A stretch of 33,828 nucleotides of DNA, taken from the NCBI GenBank assembly GCA_946478645.1, contig CAMLCW010000008.1, positions 1-33,828 on the forward strand, in the 5' to 3' direction. This document shows, in pieces, positions 27,942 to 33,828 of this stretch (positions are counted from its first letter, which is position 1; each line of letters begins with the position of its first letter). Position numbers and translations under genes: made by a program. The notes beneath the pieces were generated by a model. That model worked only from the letters and a program-made list of their open reading frames with translations. It was not told the DNA's origin and did not search any database. Source of the stretch: an uncultured Variovorax sp. GTDB lineage: Bacteria > Pseudomonadota > Gammaproteobacteria > Burkholderiales > Burkholderiaceae.

Positions 27942-30434
27942 ATGAAGCTTCCGCCCGCGCCGCTGCGCGCGACCGCCGCCCGCCCCTCGCCCGTTCTTCT
28001 TCGCAGCCTTGCGCTGGCCATCGTGCCGCTGGCCGTGCCCGCGCTCGCCGCCAGCTGGTCGCCGGTGGCTCAGGCACAGCAGCAACCGGAAATGGCGCGC
28101 TACGACATCCCGCCCGGCGCGCTCGCGGGGGCGCTGAACCGCTTCGCGCAGCAGGCGGGCATTGCGCTGTCGTATCCGCCGGCGCTGGCGGAGGGCCAGC
28201 GTTCGCCGGGACTGCAGGGCAGCCACAGCATCGCGTCCGGCTTCGCCGCGCTGCTGCAGGGCACCGGCCTCGAAGCCGTGGCGGGCGCGGGCGGCGGCTA
28301 TTCGCTGCGTGCGCTGCCGGCTTCCGCACCGGCCGCTGCTGGCGCCGCCGCGGGCGGCCTGCTGCCCGAAGTGCGCGTGAGCGCCGCGCTGCCCGAATCG
28401 GCGCACGGGTCGGTGCACGGCTACATCGCCCGGCGCGCGGCCACCGCCACCAAGACCGACACGCCGCTGGCCGAAACCTCGCAGTCGATCTCGGTCATCG
28501 GCCGCGCGCAGATGGACGACCGCGGCGTGCAGACCGTGACCGAGGCCTACCAGTACAGCGCCGGCATCACTGGCGACAACGCTGCCGACAACCGCTACGA
28601 CAAGCCCGTGATCCGCGGCTTTGCGGCGCGGCAGTACCTCGACGGGCTGCACCTTATCTACGGCACCGGCGTGTACAACATGCCGCGCGTCGAGCCATTC
28701 GGGCTCGAGCGCGTGGAGATCCTGCGCGGCCCGGCCTCGGTGCTCTACGGCGCCAATGCGCCGGGTGGGCTGGTCAACCTGGTGAGCAAGCGGCCCACGG
28801 GCGAGCGGCTCGCCGAGGTCGGCGTGTCGGTCGGTTCGTTCGATCGCCGCGAAGGGCGTTTCGACATCGGCGGCGCGGTCGATGCGAACGGCGTGCTTAG
28901 CTGGCGGCTCACCGGCCTCGCGCGCAGCGGCGGCACGCAGACCGCGTTCGCCGACGACGACCGGGTTTTCGTCGCGCCGGCGCTCACCTGGCGGCCGAAT
29001 GCCGACACCAGCCTCACGCTGCTCGCGAGCTACCAGCGCGACAAGCTCGGCACATTGATCAACTTCCTGCCGCGCGAAGGCACGCTGGCGCCTTACGCCT
29101 ACGCGCCGCGCCAGATCCCCACCGACTTCTTCACCGGCGAGCCGGCTTTCAACACCTTCGAGCGCGAAGCCTCGTCCGCCGGCTGGGCCTTCACGCACCG
29201 CTTCCGCGAGGGGCTCACGTTCCGCCAGAACCTGCGCTACCAGCGCAGCGACATGGTCTACCAGGGCGTGTATGCCGCGGGCTGGCAGCCGCGCACGCCG
29301 TACCTGCGCCGCGCTTCGCTCGACGCCTACGGCGACCTCACGAGCCTGGTGCTCGACAACCAGCTCGAATGGCGCCAGCGCGCAGGTGCCTGGCAGCACA
29401 CCGTGCTCGCGGGCATCGACCACCAGAAGGCCAGTTCGTACGAGGCACAGGGCTACGGCACCGTCGGCACGGGGCTCGGCCTGATCGATCCGCAGGCGCC
29501 GCTGTACGGCCAGCGCATCAACCCGATCACCAGCTACACCGGCAGCCTGCAGCACCAGCGCCAGACCGGCGCCTATGCGCAGTACCAGGGTTCGTTCGAC
29601 GCGCGCTGGTTCCTCACCGCGGCGCTGCGCCGCGACAAGGCATCGTCCGATACCGTGAGCTCGCGCTTCAACGCCTCCACGCGGGCCGGCACGGCGAGCA
29701 CCGCGGGGCTCGACCAGAGCGACACCACTTACCGGCTCGGCCTGCTCTACAAGACCGCGAACGGCTGGTCGCCCTACCTGAGCTGGTCGACCTCGTTCCT
29801 GCCGCAGGCCGGCGTCGACCACCTGAACCAGCCGTTCAAGCCCACCACCGCGCGCCAGACCGAGGTCGGCGTGAAGTACCAGCCGGAGGGCGCCTGCTTC
29901 CAGCTCACCGGTTCGCTCTACGACCTGCGCCAGCAGAACGTGGTGGCCTCGCTGCCCGAGGCCGGGCTCACTGCGCGCCGGCAGATCGGCGAAGTGCGCG
30001 CGCGCGGGCTCGAGCTCGAAGCGCTCGCGGACCTGCCTTCGGGCTTCAAGCTGACCACCGCCTGGACCTTCATGGACATGGAGATCCTGCGCGGCAGCGC
30101 GGCCGAGACCGGCAAGACGCCGACCAACCGCCCGCGCCACATGTTCTCGGCCTGGGTCGACAAGACCATCGACGGTGGGCCGCTCACCGGCCTGAGCCTC
30201 GGCGTCGGCCTGCGCCACATGGGCGCGAGCTGGGGCGACAGCGCCAACCTCTTCAAGGTGCCGAGCGCCACTGTGGTCGATGCGGCGGTGCGCTACACCA
30301 CCGGCCGCTGGCGCTTCGCGCTCAACCTCAGCAACCTGTTCGACAAGAAGTACATCGGCACCTGCGGCAGCGCCACCACCTGCTACTACGAATACCGCCG
30401 CAACGCGACGCTGAGCGCGAACTACGCGTTCTGA
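27942..30434 (+). CDS. TonB-dependent siderophore receptor with STN domain
   Basis: This 830-residue outer-membrane receptor imports a ferric siderophore and signals its presence. The signal peptide ends near residue 46 (AQA-QQ). The STN signalling domain spans about 52-123 (YDIPPGALAGALNRFAQQAGIALSY, then LLQGTGLEAVAGAGGGYSLRAL). A TonB-box-like PEVRVSA follows at about 142-148, then the plug (TPLAETSQSISVIG, IRGF, RVEILRGPASVLYGANAPGGLVNLVSKRP) and a 22-strand barrel with a C-terminal phenylalanine. A cysteine pair near the end (GTCGSATTCYYEYRR) is typical of hydroxamate receptors such as the FoxA/FhuE types. With the FecI and FecR genes upstream it forms a three-part surface-signalling system. 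The specific siderophore is inferred only loosely. Confidence 0.93.
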   Translation: MKLPPAPLRATAARPSPVLLRSLALAIVPLAVPALAASWSPVAQAQQQPEMARYDIPPGALAGALNRFAQQAGIALSYPPALAEGQRSPGLQGSHSIASGFAALLQGTGLEAVAGAGGGYSLRALPASAPAAAGAAAGGLLPEVRVSAALPESAHGSVHGYIARRAATATKTDTPLAETSQSISVIGRAQMDDRGVQTVTEAYQYSAGITGDNAADNRYDKPVIRGFAARQYLDGLHLIYGTGVYNMPRVEPFGLERVEILRGPASVLYGANAPGGLVNLVSKRPTGERLAEVGVSVGSFDRREGRFDIGGAVDANGVLSWRLTGLARSGGTQTAFADDDRVFVAPALTWRPNADTSLTLLASYQRDKLGTLINFLPREGTLAPYAYAPRQIPTDFFTGEPAFNTFEREASSAGWAFTHRFREGLTFRQNLRYQRSDMVYQGVYAAGWQPRTPYLRRASLDAYGDLTSLVLDNQLEWRQRAGAWQHTVLAGIDHQKASSYEAQGYGTVGTGLGLIDPQAPLYGQRINPITSYTGSLQHQRQTGAYAQYQGSFDARWFLTAALRRDKASSDTVSSRFNASTRAGTASTAGLDQSDTTYRLGLLYKTANGWSPYLSWSTSFLPQAGVDHLNQPFKPTTARQTEVGVKYQPEGACFQLTGSLYDLRQQNVVASLPEAGLTARRQIGEVRARGLELEALADLPSGFKLTTAWTFMDMEILRGSAAETGKTPTNRPRHMFSAWVDKTIDGGPLTGLSLGVGLRHMGASWGDSANLFKVPSATVVDAAVRYTTGRWRFALNLSNLFDKKYIGTCGSATTCYYEYRRNATLSANYAF

Positions 30435-30453
30435 CGCGCGCGGACCAGCGGCC

Positions 30454-31578
30454 ATGCGCGCCACCACCTATGCCCGCTGGCAGGCGGTCCACACCTGGAG
30501 CAGCCTGGTGTCCACCGTGCTGCTGCTCCTGCTGTGCCTGACCGGGCTGCCGCTGATCTTCTCGCACGAGATCGACCACCTGAGCGGCAATGCGATTGCG
30601 CTGCCCGAGGCGGCCGCGCCCCACGCCCGCGCCAACCTCGATGCGATCGTCGCCGACGCACGCGCGCGACGACCGGGCGAGGCGGTGCGCTTTGCCACGC
30701 ACGACGACGAAGACCCGCTGTGGTTCATCGCGCTCGGCGCGGAGCCCGGCCGCGGGCCGACCACCGCGCTCTTGACCTACGACGCGCGCAGCGGCGCATT
30801 GCTGCGCGACACGCCGCTGCGCCAGGGCTTCATGTGGCTCATGGTGCGGCTGCACACCGACTTGTTCGCAGGGCTCGCGGGCGCGCTGCTGCTCGGTGCG
30901 ATGGGGCTGCTGCTCGCGGCCGCGCTGGTCTCGGGCGTGGTGGTGTACGGGCGCACGATGCGCAAGCTCGACTTCGGCACCGTGCGCCACGGCCGCTCGC
31001 GCCGGCTGCGCTGGTGGGACCTGCACAACCTGACCGGCATCGCGACGCTGGTGTGGCTGCTGGTGGTCGGCCTCACCGGCACCTTGCTCACGCTGGCCAA
31101 GCCGGTGTATGCGCTCTGGCAGGAGCAGGCCATCCATGCGGGTGCGGCGTCACCGGCTGCCGCATCGGCCACGCAGCCCACCACGGCAGCCGCGGGCGTG
31201 CAGGCCGTGCTGTCGACGGCGCTTGCGCATGCGCCCGGCAAGACCGTGGCCTTCATCGCGTTCCCGGGCACGCGCTGGGCGCCCGCCGACCGCTACGTGG
31301 TGTTCCTGCGCGGCGACAGTGCGGTCACCGCGCGCATCATCGAACCGGTGTTCGTCGATGCGAAAACCGCCCGTTTCGTGGCGATGAAGGCCATGCCGGG
31401 CTATGTGTTCGCGCTGCGCATCTCGGGGCCGCTGCACTTCGGCGACTACGGCGGCCTGCCGATGAAGCTGGCCTGGGCCGCGTTCGACATGGTCGCGATC
31501 GTGGTGCTCGGCAGTGGGTTGTACCTGTGGTGGGGGCGGCGTGCGCAGGCGCGGGGGCGCCACGGCACGCCGCACTGA
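30454..31578 (+). CDS. PepSY-associated membrane protein
   Basis: This 374-residue inner-membrane protein has about four helices (14-36, 138-165, 192-213 and near 340-362), the PepSY_TM layout. Conserved histidines at helix edges (H13 in VHTW, H134 in LHTD, H191 in DLHNLTG) could bind heme, as in related reductases. Such proteins often sit behind siderophore receptors and are proposed to reduce ferric siderophores or iron at the membrane. It starts 20 bases after the receptor stop, so it is probably the last gene of the iron operon. The iron-reductase role is inferred from position and family. Confidence 0.87.
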   Translation: MRATTYARWQAVHTWSSLVSTVLLLLLCLTGLPLIFSHEIDHLSGNAIALPEAAAPHARANLDAIVADARARRPGEAVRFATHDDEDPLWFIALGAEPGRGPTTALLTYDARSGALLRDTPLRQGFMWLMVRLHTDLFAGLAGALLLGAMGLLLAAALVSGVVVYGRTMRKLDFGTVRHGRSRRLRWWDLHNLTGIATLVWLLVVGLTGTLLTLAKPVYALWQEQAIHAGAASPAAASATQPTTAAAGVQAVLSTALAHAPGKTVAFIAFPGTRWAPADRYVVFLRGDSAVTARIIEPVFVDAKTARFVAMKAMPGYVFALRISGPLHFGDYGGLPMKLAWAAFDMVAIVVLGSGLYLWWGRRAQARGRHGTPH

Positions 31579-31721
31579 GATCGTAAAGAAAGCGTCCGCG
31601 CTTGCGTGTTTCGCCTACGCGAATGTCCGCTGGCTGCCGTAGGCCCGCGCGGCCGCAGCGGGCAATGCTCGGAGGGACCGGACCAGATCATTCCCACCCA
31701 CCGAACGAAGAAAGGTTTTCC
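31579..31721 (+). other. Intergenic region with inverted repeat
   Basis: These 143 bases carry GCCTACG (31613-31619) and CGTAGGC (31638-31644), perfect 7-bp arms 18 bases apart. CCTAC here (31614-31618) is followed nine bases later by CGCTG (31628-31632), the same spacing seen before the gene at 25084. A regulatory role is possible. No terminator with a T-tract is seen for the iron operon. Confidence 0.35.
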
Positions 31722-32111
31722 ATGAGCGTCGACCCCACGCAAGCCAAGTCCCTCGAGACGCCCAGCCCTGAAGCGCTTTCGCCGCTGGAGATCTCCCAGG
31801 CCATGCTCCAGGCAGAGGAAAACTCCGACGTCGTGCGGCCGCTGACGCCGCTCGAGCGGGCCGCCACCGGCGCACCGCCGGAGGACGAACGCTCGCGCTT
31901 CTCGCGCGCGCTCCACAGCCCCGCCGTGGCTTGGGGAAGCGCGGCGCTTGCGGGCATCGGCCTCGTGGCGGCGCTGATGTATGCGCGGCGCACGCCCGCA
32001 GGCGGACGCGCGTTTGAAAAGCTCAAGGAACTGCCGTCGAAGGCCATGTCGCGCCGGCACCGGAAGGCGCTCGAAAGGGCGCTCGAGAAGCCGCTCTCGT
32101 TCAGGAATTGA
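31722..32111 (+). CDS. Small membrane-anchored protein, unknown
   Basis: This 129-residue protein has an acidic, probably unstructured N-terminal half (residues 1-60, rich in Glu, Pro and Ser). It is followed by one membrane helix (about 67-86, VAWGSAALAGIGLVAALMYA) and a strongly basic tail (KLKELPSKAMSRRHRKALERALEKP). The start is chosen for the AAAGG site just upstream; the open frame extends to 31602 but that part is not convincing. No family is recognised. The topology suggests an inner-membrane protein whose basic end faces the cytoplasm. Confidence 0.65.
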   Translation: MSVDPTQAKSLETPSPEALSPLEISQAMLQAEENSDVVRPLTPLERAATGAPPEDERSRFSRALHSPAVAWGSAALAGIGLVAALMYARRTPAGGRAFEKLKELPSKAMSRRHRKALERALEKPLSFRN

Positions 32112-32198
32112 GCCCACGGTTCTGCGTTGCCTGAATTGGAACGCAGGCCGTTAAAAACGATGCTTGTGGGGCACCGGTGACCGACTTAGATTGGGCGC
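32112..32198 (+). promoter_or_regulatory. Putative promoter of dioxygenase gene
   Basis: TTGTGG (32164-32169) and TTAGAT (32186-32191) are 16 bases apart and form a weak sigma-70 promoter. The start point would fall at or next to the ATG at 32199, and no ribosome site is present, so the transcript may be leaderless. A CTGCGTT/AACGCAG stem (32123-32129 with 32141-32147) precedes it and may end the gene upstream. Confidence 0.4.
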
Positions 32199-33170
32199 AT
32201 GAATGCCCCCACCGCCCCCCGCATGTCGGTCGACGCCATTCCTGCGATCGACTTCTCGCAATACCTGTTCGGCAGCCGCAATGAGCGCGCCGAGGCCGCC
32301 CGGCAGATCGGTGAGGCCTGCCGGCAGTACGGCTTCTTCTATCTCGACCAGCACGGCATTCCCGACGACCTGGTCGCGGCCAATTTCGAGGCCGCGCGCG
32401 AGTTCTTCTCGCTGCCGCTCGCGGAGCGGCTGGCCTGCAAGGCCGCCACGGGCCGGCAGAACCGCGGCTACCAGCCGATGTTCGACACCCAGCGCGAAGG
32501 CGAGGCGCCCGACGTCAAGGAATCGTTCGACATGGGCTTTCCGCTGCGCGCGGACGAGCTCGCAAGCCTTGCGGAACTGCCTTTCTATTCGCAGAACGCC
32601 TGGCCGCGCGATCCCGCTTTCCGCTACCGCGTCGAGGCCCTCTATTTCGCGATGCTCGGCTGCGGGCACCATGTGCTGCGCGCGATGGCCGAGGCGCTGG
32701 CGCTCGATGCCAACTTCTTCGTCGCGCGCTGCCGCCAGCCGTTCTCGAACATGCGGCTGGTGCACTATCCGCCGCAGCCGCCGTCCACCGACGAAGGCAT
32801 CGGGGCCCGCTCGCACACCGACAAGGGCCTGATCACGCTGCTGCTCAACGACGGCCACGGCGGCCTGCATGTGCAGTCAATCGACGGCGACTGGATCGAT
32901 GCGCCGCCGCGCCCCGGTGCCCTGATCGTCAACGTGGGCGACCTGCTCACGCGCTGGACCAACGGACGCTTCCGCTCGGCCGTGCACCGCGTCGTCAACG
33001 CCTCGGGCAACGAGCGCTATTCGATTCCGTTCTTCCATCACCTGAACTATTTCGCCGAGGTCGATCCGGCCGACATTCCCGGCGGCGGGGAGACGCAGTA
33101 CCCACCGATCACCGCCGGCGAGTTCGTGGGCCAGGGCTTCAAGCGCGACCGCAAGTCGTGGCGCAACTGA
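32199..33170 (+). CDS. Isopenicillin-N-synthase-type Fe(II) dioxygenase
   Basis: This 323-residue cytoplasmic oxygenase is of the 2-oxoglutarate/Fe(II) family (DIOX_N then 2OG-FeII_Oxy). The N-terminal domain has IPAIDFSQYLFG and GEACRQYGFFYLDQHGIP. The iron ligands H206, D208 (SHTDKGLITLL) and H263 (AVHRVV) are all present, and R273-x-S275 (RYSIPFF) is placed to bind the co-substrate carboxylate. It should be active on a small organic molecule that cannot be named. It is followed 15 bases later by a Bug-type solute receptor, so uptake and oxidation of a carboxylate may be linked. Confidence 0.92.
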   Translation: MNAPTAPRMSVDAIPAIDFSQYLFGSRNERAEAARQIGEACRQYGFFYLDQHGIPDDLVAANFEAAREFFSLPLAERLACKAATGRQNRGYQPMFDTQREGEAPDVKESFDMGFPLRADELASLAELPFYSQNAWPRDPAFRYRVEALYFAMLGCGHHVLRAMAEALALDANFFVARCRQPFSNMRLVHYPPQPPSTDEGIGARSHTDKGLITLLLNDGHGGLHVQSIDGDWIDAPPRPGALIVNVGDLLTRWTNGRFRSAVHRVVNASGNERYSIPFFHHLNYFAEVDPADIPGGGETQYPPITAGEFVGQGFKRDRKSWRN

Positions 33171-33185
33171 AACGGGGAGACCACC

Positions 33186-33828
33186 ATGCAGACATCCGAT
33201 CGCATCATCGAGCAAGCCCCGCGGCCGCTGCGCCGGCAACTGCTGGCGGCGCTCGCGCTGGCGCCCCTGGCCGCGCGCGCGCAGCAACATCCGGGGCGCT
33301 GGCCCGATCGCGCGATCCGCCTGCTGGTCGGCTGGCCGCCCGGCGGCAGCGCCGACGTGGTGGCGCGCCTGCTGGCGGAGCCGCTCGGGCGCAGGCTCGG
33401 CCAGCCGGTGGTGGTCGAGAACCGTCCCGGCGCGAGCGGGCGCATCGCCGCGCAGCAGGTGGCGCAGGCCCAGCCCGACGGCTACACCTTGCTGTTCGGT
33501 GCGCCCTCGGAGCTCACGATTTCGGCGGCCACCGTGCGCAACCTGCCGTATGACCTGCAGCGCAGCTTCCAGCCGGTCACGCAGGTGGTGTCGGGCGCCT
33601 TCATGCTGGTGGCCGACCCGAAGTTCGGCGCCGCCGGCAGCGTCGAGGCGCTGGTGGCCTACGGCCGTGCGCATCCCGGGCGGCTCAATTACGCCTCGTT
33701 CGGCAACAACACCACCAACCACATCTATGGCGCGCAGTTCTGCGACGCGGCCGGCATCGAGGCGCTGCACGTGCCTTACAAGGGCGGTGCGCCGGCCTGG
33801 AACGACCTGATGGCCGGCCAGGTCCAGT
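33186..33828 (+). CDS. Bug family tripartite tricarboxylate receptor (partial)
   Basis: The gene runs off the window; 214 codons are visible. The protein starts with a leader holding twin arginines (RPLRRQLLAALALAPLAARAQ), then the Bug/TctC receptor pattern: WPDRAIRLLVGWPPGGSADVVARLLAEPLGRRLGQPVVVENRPGASG, QPDGYTLLFG, and later HPGRLNYASFGNNTTNHIYGAQFCDAAGIEALHVPYKGG. Bug receptors are periplasmic and bind small carboxylates; many lack a dedicated permease nearby. A GGGAG ribosome site precedes the ATG. Co-transcription with the dioxygenase gene is likely. Confidence 0.9.
   Translation, partial: MQTSDRIIEQAPRPLRRQLLAALALAPLAARAQQHPGRWPDRAIRLLVGWPPGGSADVVARLLAEPLGRRLGQPVVVENRPGASGRIAAQQVAQAQPDGYTLLFGAPSELTISAATVRNLPYDLQRSFQPVTQVVSGAFMLVADPKFGAAGSVEALVAYGRAHPGRLNYASFGNNTTNHIYGAQFCDAAGIEALHVPYKGGAPAWNDLMAGQVQ

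Noticed and set aside
27264..30467. Very long open frame (about 1067 codons) on the minus strand opposite the receptor gene
   Set aside because: High GC removes stop codons from shadow frames. The protein is rich in Arg, Ala, Val and His without any domain, while the plus strand has a clear receptor with all its motifs.
1..33828. Mobile elements, CRISPR arrays, prophage or genomic-island borders
   Set aside because: No transposase, integrase, terminal inverted repeats, regularly spaced repeats or tRNA-adjacent direct repeats were seen, and the base composition is even across the genes.

Overview
The window looks like chromosomal DNA from a high-GC betaproteobacterium of the Comamonadaceae, most probably Variovorax or a close relative. 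The reasons are the uniformly GC-rich coding, strong GC-ending codon bias, abundant LysR regulators, a Bug-type solute receptor, RidA-family proteins and dense operons with 4-base ATGA or GTGA overlaps. This is judged from the sequence alone. No rRNA, tRNA, CRISPR array, transposase or phage gene was seen, and no stretch longer than 300 bases lacks a gene; the longest gap is 223 bases at 24861-25083.

Layout. 198-1883 (minus) is a small operon of a DUF1801 protein, a GNAT acetyltransferase and a P-loop kinase-like protein. 1961-3872 holds a secreted amidohydrolase, a canonical RidA and a DUF2231 membrane protein. 4034-8056 (plus) is a periplasmic copper-handling cassette: a His/Cys-rich small exported protein, a second small exported protein, a TolC-like outer-membrane lipoprotein, a Tat-exported two-domain multicopper oxidase and a CusF-like copper chaperone. 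No inner-membrane pump lies in this stretch. 8230-8703 is a DUF2846-type lipoprotein. 8722-10862 is an SDR/SnoaL-like pair divergent from a LysR regulator.

The central catabolic block runs from 10914 to 24860. On the minus strand, a class III aminotransferase, a BadI-like (2-ketocyclohexanecarboxyl-CoA hydrolase-like) crotonase and an AMP-forming acyl-CoA ligase are translationally coupled and diverge from a LysR gene across a perfect palindrome. A TetR gene follows, tail to tail with the LysR gene. It diverges from a six-gene operon made of a complete Dpp/Opp-type ABC importer with an M20 amidohydrolase embedded in it. The intergenic region carries a near-consensus sigma-70 promoter surrounded by repeated CCGTAT/ATACGG half-sites. 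A RidA-like protein lacking the usual catalytic arginine, and a LysR gene preceded by a 12-bp-arm palindrome, close the block. My working hypothesis is uptake and hydrolysis of an N-acyl or peptide-like compound, with transamination, CoA activation and hydrolytic C-C cleavage of a cyclic beta-keto acid as a neighbouring pathway.

25084-26149 holds a low-complexity exported protein and a YkuD-type L,D-transpeptidase-like protein, followed by a convincing intrinsic terminator. 26279-31578 is an iron-responsive surface-signalling operon: a Fur-box-like site, a FecI-type sigma factor, a FecR-type regulator, a TonB-dependent siderophore receptor with an STN signalling domain, and a PepSY membrane protein. 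31722-32111 encodes a small membrane-anchored protein. 32199 to the window end holds a 2-oxoglutarate/Fe(II) dioxygenase of the isopenicillin-N-synthase type and the beginning of a Bug-family solute receptor.
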